Assembly (NCBI RefSeq): GCF_014199435.1
Contig: NZ_JACIJP010000001.1
Coordinates: 1,302,001-1,366,000 of the forward strand
Direction of reading: 5' to 3'
Length of the DNA stretch: 64,000 nt
Source: Sphingobium subterraneum
GTDB taxonomy: Bacteria; Pseudomonadota; Alphaproteobacteria; Sphingomonadales; Sphingomonadaceae
The notes beneath the pieces are model-generated. The model was not told the DNA's origin, did not search any database, and worked only from the letters and a program-made list of their open reading frames with translations. Positions 47,015-56,702 of the stretch are shown here, in pieces; positions within the stretch are counted from its first letter, which is position 1, and every line of letters begins with the position of its first letter. Position numbers and translations under genes: made by a program.

Positions 47015-48565
47015 ATGGGTGCGGGATTATCAAAAGACGACAGGGCGGGTGGGCTGAGGCAGCTGCGGCGCTATAGCGGCATTTCTTCCCTGAGCGTTTC
47101 CTCCTCGTTTATTTTGGTCTTCATGACTGCCTGGTTGGGAATTTCCCAACTGCTTTTGTTGCGTTTTCTCGGGATTATCTCCGTCGAAAATGGGCTCGTG
47201 GGCGCCGGTCTGCTTATCGGACTGTGCTGGGGCATAGTCCGGTCGATGCGAAGCGTGGCTGGTCCAATCCGATTGCCGACCATATTATGGTGTTTCGGCT
47301 TCAGCCTCGTCTTGTTTGCACTGGGTGGCGAAGGTCGGCTGTTCTATGCTAACGTCGATTGGCAGGTTCGCGACGCAGTTCTCCGCGACATGGCCATTAA
47401 TCCGTGGCCCTTTGTCTATACTGCACGCGGTTTCCCCGACGTATTACGCGCCCCCATCGGTATGTTTTTTTTGCCTGCGCTGGCATACAAGCAGTGGGGT
47501 GCTGGAGCCGCCGATTGGGCTCTCTTGCTGCAAAATGCGCTGCTTTTGACTGCCATACTTTCCTTGGGGTCCACTCTTTTTGCGACGGGCAAGCAGAAAG
47601 GGGTCGCACTGGTTATCCTCGTTTTCTTTAGCGGACTTGACCTTGTCGGGCAGTGGCTTCTCCACCGGGAACTGGTGGACCATCTCGAAAGCTGGTCAAA
47701 ACTGGAATATTCTTCCACTGTCACTTTGGCTTTTTGGGTGCCGCAACACGCGCTTGCGGGATGGACCGTTGCCGTCCTTTTTCTGTTGTGGCGTGCTGGC
47801 AAACTGCCCCCTGCTCCATTCCTTACCTTGCTACCCTTGACAGCGATCTGGTCGCCATTTGCCTTGATAGGCAGCATGCCCTTTGCGATTTATGTGGCCG
47901 CGTCGACCTTACGGCGTCACCGATTAACCGGTCTTGACTTTACGCTGCCCGTACTCAGCACGATGTTAGCAGCTCCATCATTGCTGTATCTGTCCGCGGC
48001 GGGCGATGCCGTGGGCATACGGGCCTTCCCTGTGGGCATCGCCCGTTTCATCGCGATTCAGATGATTGAAACCATTCCCTATCTGGCGCCCCTCATCGCT
48101 CTAACCCGGCTGCGGGGAGCTGACCGATGGGGAGCGGCTACTCTGGGTATTGTAACCGTGTGGCTGTTTGTTGCGCCTTTTATACAAATCGGTTGGTCGA
48201 TCGATTTTATGATGCGCGCGACAATCCCGGCCTTCGCAATTCTCGCTGTCATGGTCGCCGATGCCATTATGGACCAAGAGAGTCCACGCCAACCCGCTGC
48301 CTGGCTGATCGTGGCCTTGGTGATAGGCAGCGTGACCGCATTGATGGAAATTCGTAGCGCCGTTCTCAACCCCGTTTCGCCGAGGGTGAGTTGCACATTC
48401 TTCAAGGCGTGGGAACAGACGTTTTCCAATTATCGGAAGGATTCCTACCTCGCGCCGCTATCAAAAATGCCCGCGATTATTGCTCCTCCGGCACCCTATC
48501 ACGTTTCATCAAAAGAGCCGACACGATGCTGGAACGGCTTGTGGGTGCACCCAACCGGGGTTTGA
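47015..48565 (+). CDS. Polytopic membrane protein of unknown function
   Basis: A 516-residue protein with about 11-12 hydrophobic helices and a 100-residue soluble C-terminus. An extracytoplasmic loop after the third helix contains YANVDWQVRDAVLRDMAIN and the GFPDVLRAPIGMFFLPAL segment, where catalytic acids of GT-C glycosyltransferases usually sit. A polyprenyl-phosphate sugar transferase or polymerase is therefore possible, but no family is recognised. Its codon usage is visibly less GC-rich than the atp genes and cpaF around it, and it neighbours decayed glycosyltransferase-type genes. That points to a horizontally acquired polysaccharide or lipid-modification cassette. The gene itself is intact. 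Confidence 0.65.
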   Translation: MGAGLSKDDRAGGLRQLRRYSGISSLSVSSSFILVFMTAWLGISQLLLLRFLGIISVENGLVGAGLLIGLCWGIVRSMRSVAGPIRLPTILWCFGFSLVLFALGGEGRLFYANVDWQVRDAVLRDMAINPWPFVYTARGFPDVLRAPIGMFFLPALAYKQWGAGAADWALLLQNALLLTAILSLGSTLFATGKQKGVALVILVFFSGLDLVGQWLLHRELVDHLESWSKLEYSSTVTLAFWVPQHALAGWTVAVLFLLWRAGKLPPAPFLTLLPLTAIWSPFALIGSMPFAIYVAASTLRRHRLTGLDFTLPVLSTMLAAPSLLYLSAAGDAVGIRAFPVGIARFIAIQMIETIPYLAPLIALTRLRGADRWGAATLGIVTVWLFVAPFIQIGWSIDFMMRATIPAFAILAVMVADAIMDQESPRQPAAWLIVALVIGSVTALMEIRSAVLNPVSPRVSCTFFKAWEQTFSNYRKDSYLAPLSKMPAIIAPPAPYHVSSKEPTRCWNGLWVHPTGV

Positions 48566-48862
48566 TCAAGCCGATAGGACCGCGTAAAGTGACAACCCGG
48601 CCGGAAATTTAATAACGTCCAGCAAATGACGCTCTAGAGCGAAGATGGACCGCAAGGCGCTATTAAGCAATGCTGGCGGCCTAGCGTCCAGCCCAAGGCT
48701 GCTCCGCGATAGTTGGTGGGCGATGCGCTGGGCAATCGCCATGGGATAAAGCAGACTGTTAAAATGGCCTAACGCATCCACTCTCAAGCCCGCCTTCGCA
48801 ATCACGTCCGCGAGTATGTGCTGATCAATCCAACCGTCATCTCCTTCAACGCGACTAGCCAT
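48566..48862 (-). pseudogene. Remnant of a class I SAM methyltransferase (C-terminal part only)
   Basis: 98 codons starting at the ATG at 48862 (MASRVEGDDGWIDQHILADVI, then AKAGLRVDALGHFNSLLYP and ALLNSALRSIFALERHLLDV). This matches the last third of methyltransferases that accompany GtrB-type glycosyltransferases in sphingomonads. The whole SAM-binding half (motif I onwards, roughly 130-150 residues) is missing. The ATG overlaps the stop of the glycosyltransferase remnant (ATGGCTAG). An internal deletion seems the cause. It is unlikely to have methyltransferase activity. Confidence 0.6.
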
Positions 48863-49359
48863 TTGGTTTTGTGTGTCTTGTTTTTCGGTCGACTGGCCGT
48901 CCTTCGTCAGCGACGATGTACAGCGGGCGATTACGTCCCTCCCGAGCCACCCTGCCCAGATATTCTCCCATGATACCAAGACTCAGCAGGTTCTGGCCCC
49001 CGCCCAACCAGAGCTTAACCATCGGAAGGATCAGCTCGGGCGGATCCTGCAAGTCCACGTCGATCGGGACAACCGCATCCCCAGTCGCGCGCGCCATCTC
49101 GGCAGCGAGCGCGGCTTCATTACCGAAATTGCGAGAAAGACTTACGAATTGTATGTCCGTATTCAGCGATGAAAGTATGGAAAGGATATCGCGCGTTCGG
49201 TCAGTGCTCCCGTCGTCCACGAAGAAATATTCTGCCGAAGCTCCCGGCCCCTGAAGCTTGAGCGCTGGATCAGGAGCCGACCGCGCCCGTTCCAATAAAT
49301 ACGGATATGGATTCCTAATCGTTGAATACGGGAATCACGAACGATATGCGCTTCCGTTC
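48855..49359 (-). pseudogene. Decayed GT2 glycosyltransferase (DPM1/GtrB type)
   Basis: Three lesions are visible. The N-terminal ISFVIPVFND (from about 49347) runs into an in-frame TAG at 49317-49315. A frameshift around 49300-49315 is then needed to reach ALKLQGPG...FFVDDGSTDRT. Finally DVDLQDPPELILPMVKLW jumps straight to GGGQNLLSLGIMGEYLGRV. That last join removes the acceptor-binding half and the membrane helices, some 130-170 residues. The catalytic DDGS and DVDLQDPPE pieces remain but the enzyme cannot be complete. In intact relatives this protein loads a sugar or aminosugar onto undecaprenyl phosphate. Confidence 0.72.
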
Positions 49360-49529
49360 GCCATCACAAATCCCACGCCCGAGCAACTGCGCCCCGCTCT
49401 TTGTGAAGGGCGTTGGTTAATTAATGGTGATTGGGTTTCAGCTTCCTCCTAACCTTTTATCAAAGTTTCCCCTCTATCTCCTGTCGTGTCGCGCGGGGAC
49501 CCACGACGCATACGCAAGGCAAACAGAAT

Positions 49530-51068
49530 ATGAGCGCATTTGGACGGAAGAACGGACCTGGCGGTACGCGGCCAGCATTTGGCGTGGCCAAGCCGATGCA
49601 CATCGTCACGCCGTCATCCGGCGCACCCACGCTGCGCGAGCCTTCCGTTGGCGGCGATCAGTTTCCTCCGATCACCCCCGCCGCGCTGAACCCGGAGGGT
49701 GCTGCGGCTGACCTCTCGCCCTCGCAAGTCAAAAACGCAGAGGCGATGGCGCGCCTTTCAGATCGCATGAATGCCGAACACGCGGCGGACGAAGGGCCGC
49801 AGGGCTTTGATGCCTCCGTCCACAAGATCAAGGAACAGGTGCTGCCGCGCCTGCTCGAGCGCGTTGATCCGGAAGCTGCGGCGACGCTGACCAAGGATGA
49901 ACTGGCGGAGGAATTCCGCCCGATTATCATGGAAGTGCTCGCCGAACTGAAGCTGACGCTCAACCGGCGCGAGCAGTTCGCGCTCGAAAAAGTGCTGGTC
50001 GATGAACTGTTGGGTCTCGGTCCGCTTGAGGAACTGCTCAACGACCCGGAGATCAGCGATATCATGGTCAATGGCCCGCTGCAGACCTATATCGAAAAGA
50101 AGGGCAAGCTGCAGATCGCGCCAATCCAGTTCCGCGACGAAGAGCATCTGTTCCAGATTGCGCAGCGCATCGTGAACAAGGTCGGCCGCCGCGTCGACCA
50201 GACCACGCCGCTGGCCGATGCCCGCCTGCCCGACGGCAGCCGCGTTAACGTCATCGTGCCTCCGCTGTCGCTGCGCGGCACCGCCATTTCCATTCGTAAA
50301 TTCTCCGCCAAGCCGATCACGCTCGACATGATGGCGAAGGGCGGGTCGATGAGCGACAAGATGGCGACCGCGCTCAAGATCGCCGGTGCATGCCGGTTCA
50401 ACATCGTCATCTCGGGCGGCACCGGTTCGGGTAAGACGACCATGCTCAACGCCCTGTCGAAGATGATCGATCCGGGCGAGCGCGTGCTGACCATCGAAGA
50501 CGCGGCGGAACTTCGTTTGCAGCAGCCACACTGGTTGCCGCTCGAAACGCGTCCCGCAAACCTGGAGGGGCAAGGCGCGATCACCATCGGCGATCTCGTC
50601 AAGAACGCCCTGCGTATGCGTCCGGACCGCATCATCCTGGGCGAAATTCGTGGCGCGGAGTGCTTCGATCTGCTCGCCGCGATGAACACCGGCCATGACG
50701 GCTCCATGTGTACGCTCCACGCCAACAGCCCGCGCGAATGCCTCGGCCGTATGGAAAACATGATCCTGATGGGCGACATCAAGATCCCCAAGGAAGCCAT
50801 CTCGCGCCAGATCGCCGAATCGGTCGATCTCATCGTGCAGGTGAAGCGCCTGCGCGACGGTTCGCGCCGCATCACCAACATCACCGAAGTCATCGGGATG
50901 GAAGGCGAAGTCATCGTCACCCAGGAACTGTTCAAATACGAATATCTGGACGAGGACGCGAACGGCAAGATCATCGGCGAGTATCGCTCGCTCGGTCTGC
51001 GCCCCTATACGCTGGACAAGGCGCGGCAATTCGGCTTCGATCAGGCGCTGCTGGAAGCCTGCCTGTAG
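49530..51068 (+). CDS. cpaF: CpaF/TadA family secretion ATPase, solitary
   Basis: Hexameric ATPase of the Flp/Tad pilus and type II/IV secretion superfamily, 512 residues. After a disordered N-terminus (1-90) come the N-terminal helical domain and the core with Walker A GGTGSGKT (296-303). Then TIEDAAELRLQQPHW, the Walker B-like DRIILGEIRGAECFDLL, and the histidine box GHDGSMCTLHANSPRE. The start at 49530 (MSAFGRKN) is chosen since the upstream 33 residues lack family similarity. No other tad/cpa gene is adjacent, although these normally form one cluster, so it is either a detached copy or serves another machine. Confidence 0.92.
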   Translation: MSAFGRKNGPGGTRPAFGVAKPMHIVTPSSGAPTLREPSVGGDQFPPITPAALNPEGAAADLSPSQVKNAEAMARLSDRMNAEHAADEGPQGFDASVHKIKEQVLPRLLERVDPEAAATLTKDELAEEFRPIIMEVLAELKLTLNRREQFALEKVLVDELLGLGPLEELLNDPEISDIMVNGPLQTYIEKKGKLQIAPIQFRDEEHLFQIAQRIVNKVGRRVDQTTPLADARLPDGSRVNVIVPPLSLRGTAISIRKFSAKPITLDMMAKGGSMSDKMATALKIAGACRFNIVISGGTGSGKTTMLNALSKMIDPGERVLTIEDAAELRLQQPHWLPLETRPANLEGQGAITIGDLVKNALRMRPDRIILGEIRGAECFDLLAAMNTGHDGSMCTLHANSPRECLGRMENMILMGDIKIPKEAISRQIAESVDLIVQVKRLRDGSRRITNITEVIGMEGEVIVTQELFKYEYLDEDANGKIIGEYRSLGLRPYTLDKARQFGFDQALLEACL

Positions 51069-51160
51069 GCTCTGCCGATCGACATCTTGCGGCGTTGTTG
51101 GAAACGGCCCTTGCCGCAATCGTATTTTCCCGTCACATTTGGGCATCTCCGGGAGAATCG

Positions 51161-51967
51161 ATGATGCGCGTACTTGCTCCGCTTGCCCTGTCACTGTGCA
51201 CGGCCATGGCTCTCCCACCGTCGGCACTCGCCAAGCCCGGAACACAGGCGTCGGCAGAGACAGCGATTCGGGCGGCCGTCGCCGCACCCAGCCGTACCCC
51301 GGCCAATCGCCTGCGCGACCCTTATCGCCATCCTATCGAAACATTGCGGTTCTTTGGGGTAACGCCCCAGCAGACCGTGGCGGAATTCTTGCCCGGCGGA
51401 GGCTGGTATTTCGAGATCCTCGCGCCGCTCCTACGTGATCACGGCACCTATATCGGCCTCCAGCCGCCGGGGCCCGCTACGACTGCCCTTCAAAACCGTG
51501 TCGCCGCCGATCCGGCGCTTTACGGCACGGCGCGGATCGCACCCTGGCCCACGGGCGACGCCGTAGCTCCAGGCAGCGTCGACACCGTGCTTACGTTTCG
51601 CAACATTCACAATCTGGTGATGAACGGGACGGAAGAAGCCGCCTTTGCCACGTTCTATGCGATGTTGAAACCCGGTGGCACGCTGGGCATCGTCGACCAC
51701 CGCCTGCCCGAGGACCGGCCGGATGCGCTACAAAAGACGAGCGGCTACCTTAAGCCCTCGTTTGTGCGGGCCCTGGCCGAGAAGGCCGGATTTGTTTTTG
51801 TCGGCAGTTCGGAAATCAACGCCAATCCGAAAGACAGCACAGACTGGCCTGACGGGGTGTGGACCCTTCCGCCGACATTGCGTAAGGGCGAGGTGGACCG
51901 GGCGAAATATCTGGCGATCGGCGAGAGCGACCGCATGACGCTGAAGTTTCGCAAGCCCCGGAAATAA
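51161..51967 (+). CDS. Secreted class I methyltransferase-like protein
   Basis: A 268-residue protein with a clear signal peptide (RVLAPLALSLCTAMALPPSALA) followed by a Rossmann methyltransferase fold. Motif I is unusual, VAEFLPGGGWYFEILAPLL. Later motifs TVLTFRNIHNLVMNG and FYAMLKPGGTLGIVDHR are well kept. SAM is not thought to be available in the periplasm, so either the substrate or cofactor is different, or the domain is a binder. The ATG at 51161 follows GGGAG. Proteins of this kind recur in sphingomonads and xanthomonads with no assigned role. It lies between cpaF and an EamA transporter. Confidence 0.8.
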   Translation: MMRVLAPLALSLCTAMALPPSALAKPGTQASAETAIRAAVAAPSRTPANRLRDPYRHPIETLRFFGVTPQQTVAEFLPGGGWYFEILAPLLRDHGTYIGLQPPGPATTALQNRVAADPALYGTARIAPWPTGDAVAPGSVDTVLTFRNIHNLVMNGTEEAAFATFYAMLKPGGTLGIVDHRLPEDRPDALQKTSGYLKPSFVRALAEKAGFVFVGSSEINANPKDSTDWPDGVWTLPPTLRKGEVDRAKYLAIGESDRMTLKFRKPRK

Positions 51968-52046
51968 GCCCAGACAATCGTAAACCTGCCGGCCTGATTG
52001 CCGAACGGAGCATTGCGCCGAGCGGGAAACTGCCTAAAGCGGAACG

Positions 52047-52985
52047 ATGTCCTCTTCCTCCCCGAGAGCCGCTGTTCGCCCGCACGCGACCCACGATCGT
52101 CCCTTCTACGCCTTGAGCCAGCGCCTGATCGCAATGATCATGCTGACGCTCATGTTTGCGGGGGCGAAGCTCGCATCGGAACGGGGCGTCAATCTGGTGG
52201 AAATCGTATTCTATCGCCAGCTTTTCTCCCTTCCGATCATCGTGTTGGCTGCCGCCGCCGGACCGGGTCTGGCGAGCATGCGCACCCAGCGGCCCGGCCT
52301 GCACTTCACCCGCAGCCTCGCGGGTCTGTGCGGCATGGTGTTCAACTTCTTCTCCTACATCCTGCTGCCCCTCGCCGAAGCGACCACGATCGGTTTCAGC
52401 ATGCCGATTTTCGGCACAATTTTCTCGGCTCTGCTGCTGCGCGAAAAAACCGGCATCCATCGCTGGAGCGCAGTTATCATCGGTTTTGTCGGCGTAATCA
52501 TCATCGCCCAACCCCAAGGGCATGAGACAATCGCGCCGCTGGGCCTCGCTGTCGCGATCGCTGCAGCCGTTTCCAGTGCGCTCATCTCCATCCTGCTGCG
52601 TCAAATCGGCCGGACCGAAGCACCGATCACGACGGTTTTCTGGTTTTCCGTCATGTCCCTGCCGGTCGTCGCCCCGTTCATGCCGTTTTATGCCAGCGGA
52701 CATGACCTGTGGACCTGGATATTGTTGCTGAGCACGGGGCTAACGGGCGGTCTGGCGCAAATCTGCATGACGACTTCGCTGCGCTGGGCACCGGTATCGC
52801 TGGTTCTGCCGATGGATTATTCGGCCATCATTTGGTCTACCCTGCTCGGCTGGCTGCTGTGGAGCAGTTGGCCGTCGATCAACACCTTTATCGGCGGCGC
52901 GATCATTACAGCGAGCGGCCTCTACATCGCCTATCGCGAGCACAAGCGGATCCAGAGGGTCCGGGATCTCTCGGCCGCACCATAA
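52047..52985 (+). CDS. EamA/DMT family transporter
   Basis: Ten-helix inner-membrane exporter or importer of 312 residues with two EamA repeats: GAKLASERGVNLVEIVFYRQLFSLP in the first and LLSTGLTGGLAQICMTTSLRWAP in the second. Family members move amino acids, nucleotides or other small metabolites; the substrate here is unknown. A hairpin made by its last codons lies between it and convergent gcvPB. Confidence 0.88.
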   Translation: MSSSSPRAAVRPHATHDRPFYALSQRLIAMIMLTLMFAGAKLASERGVNLVEIVFYRQLFSLPIIVLAAAAGPGLASMRTQRPGLHFTRSLAGLCGMVFNFFSYILLPLAEATTIGFSMPIFGTIFSALLLREKTGIHRWSAVIIGFVGVIIIAQPQGHETIAPLGLAVAIAAAVSSALISILLRQIGRTEAPITTVFWFSVMSLPVVAPFMPFYASGHDLWTWILLLSTGLTGGLAQICMTTSLRWAPVSLVLPMDYSAIIWSTLLGWLLWSSWPSINTFIGGAIITASGLYIAYREHKRIQRVRDLSAAP

Positions 52986-52999
52986 CGCACGGCCGAGAG
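52968..52999. terminator. Hairpin between convergent EamA gene and gcvPB
   Basis: CTCTCGGCCG - 12 nt - CGGCCGAGAG, a perfect 10-bp stem spanning the end of the EamA gene. No T-run on either strand, so it is at best a weak bidirectional terminator. Confidence 0.35.
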
Positions 53000-53006
53000 G
53001 AAGAGG

Positions 53007-54572
53007 TTACGCCGCCGTTGCGTCGCTCCACGCCAGAACCGGACTGCGCGCGGCAAGCGTCTCATCGAGCCGCTGGCGCGGCGCATACCAGGGCGCCCCC
53101 TTCAGCATCGTGTCGCCCGCTTTCGCCCGCTCCGCAACACTGCGCAGCGCCATGATGAACTGATCGAGCGCGGCCTTGCTCTCCGTTTCCGTCGGTTCCA
53201 CCAGCATCGCGCCATGAACGACCAGCGGGAAATAGACCGTCATCGGGTGGAAGCCTTCGTCGATCAGCCCCTTGGCGACATCGAGCGTGGTGAAACCCTC
53301 GGCCAGCCCCTTGTCGCTGAACAATGCCTCATGCATGCATGGTCCGGATGCCGCAAACGGCGCGTCGAGCACATCCTCCAGCGAGCGCAGGATATAATTG
53401 GCGTTAAGCACCGCGTCTTCGCTCACCTGCCGCAGACCATCCGCGCCATGGCTGAGGATATAGGCCAGCGCACGGGTGAACATGCCCATCTGGCCATGGA
53501 ATGCGACCATACGGCCAAAGCTGCCGCCATGATGCTCACCCGCCGTTTCTTCCTCGATCAGCGCGAATCCGTTCTCGGTTTTCTCGACGAACGGAAGCGG
53601 CGCATAGGGCGCCAGCGCGGCGCTGAACACCACCGGGCCGCTGCCCGGTCCACCGCCGCCGTGGGGCGTGGAGAAGGTCTTGTGCAGGTTGATGTGCATC
53701 GCGTCGATGCCCAGGTCGCCGGGGCGAACACGGCCGACGATGGCGTTGAAATTCGCGCCGTCGCAATAAACCAACCCGCCCGCCGCGTGGACGGCATCCG
53801 CAATCCGCTTCATGTCGCGCTCGAACAGGCCGCAGGTGTTGGGATTGGTGATCATCACGCCCGCCACATCCGGCCCCAGCCGCGCTTCCAGCGCCGCCGT
53901 GTCCACGCGGCCATCCGGGGTCGCGGGAATATTTTCGACCTTATACCCGCAGAACGCGGCGGTCGCCGGGTTCGTCCCGTGCGCACTTTCCGGCACCAGG
54001 ATGACCGAGCGCGCGTCGCCCCGCGCTTCGAGGGCCGCGCGCATCGCCAGTAGCCCACACAGCTCACCATGCGCGCCCGCCTTGGGCGACATCGCGACGG
54101 CGGCCATGCCGGTCAGCGTCTTGAGCCATTCACCCAGCTCGTAGATGACGCCCAGCGCGCCCTGCACCGTGGCGATGGGCGCCAAGGGATGCACGTCGGC
54201 AAAGCCGGGCATGCGAGCAACCTTCTCGTTAAGGCGCGGATTGTGCTTCATCGTGCAGCTTCCCAGCGGGAAGAGGCCGAGGTCGATCGCGTAATTCTGG
54301 CGCGACAGCCGCGTGTAATGCCGCACCGTCTCCTGTTCCGACAATCCGGGCAGGCCGATCGGCGCGCTGCGTTCCAGCCCGCCCAGGCGGCTTTTCCCCT
54401 CAGGCAGCGGCGCAAAGTCGACCCCGGTACGGTCTGGCGAGCCGATCTCGAAGATCAACTTCTCTTCCAGCATCAGCGCTCGGTTGCCGGTCGCCGTTTC
54501 CGGCAGGACGGGCGCGAAATCCTCGACCGCCAGTTGGGGGGTGGTCGGACGGCCTTCCTTCAGCATGGTCAT
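53007..54572 (-). CDS. gcvPB: Glycine dehydrogenase (decarboxylating) subunit 2
   Basis: PLP-bearing half of the split P-protein of the glycine cleavage system, 521 residues. The cofactor lysine lies in [38 protein letters not shown] and [18 protein letters not shown] are family signatures. It overlaps gcvPA by 4 nt and is the last gene of the glycine-riboswitch operon gcvT-gcvH-methyltransferase-gcvPA-gcvPB. Confidence 0.97.
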   Translation of the reverse strand: MTMLKEGRPTTPQLAVEDFAPVLPETATGNRALMLEEKLIFEIGSPDRTGVDFAPLPEGKSRLGGLERSAPIGLPGLSEQETVRHYTRLSRQNYAIDLGLFPLGSCTMKHNPRLNEKVARMPGFADVHPLAPIATVQGALGVIYELGEWLKTLTGMAAVAMSPKAGAHGELCGLLAMRAALEARGDARSVILVPESAHGTNPATAAFCGYKVENIPATPDGRVDTAALEARLGPDVAGVMITNPNTCGLFERDMKRIADAVHAAGGLVYCDGANFNAIVGRVRPGDLGIDAMHINLHKTFSTPHGGGGPGSGPVVFSAALAPYAPLPFVEKTENGFALIEEETAGEHHGGSFGRMVAFHGQMGMFTRALAYILSHGADGLRQVSEDAVLNANYILRSLEDVLDAPFAASGPCMHEALFSDKGLAEGFTTLDVAKGLIDEGFHPMTVYFPLVVHGAMLVEPTETESKAALDQFIMALRSVAERAKAGDTMLKGAPWYAPRQRLDETLAARSPVLAWSDATAA

Positions 54573-55927
54573 GCCAGAACCTCCTTGAGTGCAGCGGCCA
54601 ATGCCGCGATATCTTCACTGGTCGTGGTTTCGGTCACGGCGACGATAAGGCCGTTGGCCAGCGCCTCCTCCCCCGGATAAAGCCGCCCGAGCGACACGCC
54701 CGCCAACACGCTCTGATCGGCAAGTGTACGGGCAACATCCCGAGCATCCGTGTCAAATATGATGGTGAACTCGTTGAAAAAGCTGTTGTTGAGCACGCGA
54801 ATACCCGGCACGGCCGCCAGGACCTCCGCCGCCTCGACCGCGCGGGCATGATTGAGCATGGCAAGTTCGCGCAAGCCGCGTTCGCCCAGCAAGGTCATGT
54901 GGATCGAGAAAGCGAGCGCGCACAGGCCGCTGTTGGTGCAAATGTTCGACGTCGCCTTTTCCCGCCGGATATGCTGCTCGCGTGTCGACAACGTCAGCAC
55001 GAATCCGCGCTTGCCCGAAGCGTCCACGGTCTCCCCGCACAGGCGACCGGGCATCTGGCGCACATATTTCTGTTGCGTGGCGAAGAGTCCCAGATACGGG
55101 CCGCCGAACTGCAGGCCGACGCCCAGCGACTGCCCCTCGCCCACCACGATGTCCGCGCCCATGTCCCCCGGCGCGCGGATCGCGCCCAGCGCCACTGGCT
55201 CCGTCACTACCACGACGAGCAGCGCACCCACTTCATGAGCCGCCGCAGAGAGCGCCGACAAGTCACTGATCCGACCGAGAATATCGGGATACTGCACGAC
55301 CACGCAGCTCGTGTCCTTATCCACCGCTGCGGTCAGCGCATCGACGTCACCGTCGGGCGTCAGTTCCGGCGCGCAGGTGACGAGCTCATCGCCGGTAAAG
55401 CGCGCCATGGTCTTGGCAACGCTCACATAATGCGGGTGCAGCCCTTCCGCGATCAGCGCCTTCTTGCGCTTGGTGATACGCCGCGCCATGCCGATCGCTT
55501 CCCAGCAGGCAGTCGACCCGTCATACATCGAAGCATTGGCGACATCGCAGCCGAACAGCCGCGCCACCTGGCTCTGAAACTCGAAGAGTACCTGCAACGT
55601 GCCCTGCGCGATCTCCGGCTGATAGGGCGTGTAGGCAGTGAGGAACTCGCCGCGCTGGATAAGATGATCGACGCTCGCGGGCACATGGTGGCGATAGGCT
55701 CCTGCCCCCAGAAAGAACGGCACGTCGCCCGCCACCAGATTTTGCCGTGCGAGCCCCGCCATATGGCGTTCCACCGCCCATTCGCTGGCATGGTCGGGCA
55801 ACTCGGCGATCTTGGCGTCGAGCCGCGCCTGCGCGGGCACATCGACGAACAGATCGTCTATCGACGCCGCACCCACCACGTCGAGCATCGCGCGCCGGTC
55901 GGCATCGGTCAGGGGAAGATAACGCAT
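54569..55927 (-). CDS. gcvPA: Glycine dehydrogenase (decarboxylating) subunit 1
   Basis: Partner subunit of the split P-protein, 452 residues. It starts [15 protein letters not shown] from the ATG at 55927, with GAGGA 9 nt upstream. Signatures [37 protein letters not shown] and [14 protein letters not shown] are present. The subunits together decarboxylate glycine and load the aminomethyl group on GcvH lipoate. Its start shares one base with the stop of the upstream methyltransferase (TGATG). Confidence 0.97.
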   Translation of the reverse strand: MRYLPLTDADRRAMLDVVGAASIDDLFVDVPAQARLDAKIAELPDHASEWAVERHMAGLARQNLVAGDVPFFLGAGAYRHHVPASVDHLIQRGEFLTAYTPYQPEIAQGTLQVLFEFQSQVARLFGCDVANASMYDGSTACWEAIGMARRITKRKKALIAEGLHPHYVSVAKTMARFTGDELVTCAPELTPDGDVDALTAAVDKDTSCVVVQYPDILGRISDLSALSAAAHEVGALLVVVVTEPVALGAIRAPGDMGADIVVGEGQSLGVGLQFGGPYLGLFATQQKYVRQMPGRLCGETVDASGKRGFVLTLSTREQHIRREKATSNICTNSGLCALAFSIHMTLLGERGLRELAMLNHARAVEAAEVLAAVPGIRVLNNSFFNEFTIIFDTDARDVARTLADQSVLAGVSLGRLYPGEEALANGLIVAVTETTTSEDIAALAAALKEVLA

Positions 55928-56700
55928 CAGTCCGGTTTCCTCATTGCAAATCTCAGGCGCACATAATCCGCGCGCCACATGCCATCCTCACCCTGCATTG
56001 CCGTCGGCACGCGCGTTGCTGCAGCGGTGAATATGGACTCTCGGTTCTCGGTCGGTACAGCGAGCACATCCATCAACCCGGACCGGAAGGTGCGGAACCA
56101 GCCTTCCGGCCCAGCCGGGAGGGGGGTAGGACGGTCAATCAGCCGCGCGTCAATGGCGACGAAGCCCAACGCGGCATAGACAGCGCTGAAATCCTTTATG
56201 GTCGGATACCATTGCAGGTCGTGCTTGGGCAGCGCGTAGCCCCATGCCTCCAACTCGGCATTCAGGGCGCCGCGAAGTTGTTGCACATTGCCCGCGCCAC
56301 CCATTTCGCCGACGAACCGCCCGCCCGGCTTCAGCGCGCGGAACACGCCCCGCGCCACGGCGGGACCATCCAGCATCCAGTGCAACGCCGCGTTCGAAAA
56401 CACCGCGTCGAACAGCCCGTCAAAGGCGAGCTGTTCGCCGTCGGCCTGCTCGGCGTCGATCCCGCGCGCTTTTGCAGCGGCCACCATAGCGGGCGATGCA
56501 TCCACCGCCGTCACCCGCGCACCCGCGTCCACCAACGCCTGCGTCAGCGTGCCGTCGCCGCACCCCAGATCAAGGATGGCTTCTCCCGGCCGAGGGGCGA
56601 GCAACTCCACCACCGGCAGGCCCAGCGCGGGGACAAACGCCCCGTTGCGCCCATAATCGGACGCATCCCACTGGCTCGACCGGTTGGGAGCAGCAGCCAT
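55927..56700 (-). CDS. SAM-dependent methyltransferase embedded in the gcv operon
   Basis: A 257-residue cytosolic methyltransferase. Motif I is [21 protein letters not shown], then [31 protein letters not shown] and [14 protein letters not shown]. This wording is closest to trans-aconitate 2-methyltransferase/BioC-like enzymes. It starts 2 nt after gcvH and its stop overlaps the gcvPA start, so it is translated with the glycine cleavage proteins and should be under the same glycine riboswitch. Substrate is unknown. Confidence 0.87.
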   Translation of the reverse strand: MAAAPNRSSQWDASDYGRNGAFVPALGLPVVELLAPRPGEAILDLGCGDGTLTQALVDAGARVTAVDASPAMVAAAKARGIDAEQADGEQLAFDGLFDAVFSNAALHWMLDGPAVARGVFRALKPGGRFVGEMGGAGNVQQLRGALNAELEAWGYALPKHDLQWYPTIKDFSAVYAALGFVAIDARLIDRPTPLPAGPEGWFRTFRSGLMDVLAVPTENRESIFTAAATRVPTAMQGEDGMWRADYVRLRFAMRKPD

Positions 56701-56702
56701 GT

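Noticed and set aside
48391..48612. 73-codon plus-strand frame at the end of the polytopic protein gene
   Set aside because: Overlaps the end of a longer frame, no ribosome site and no recognisable features.
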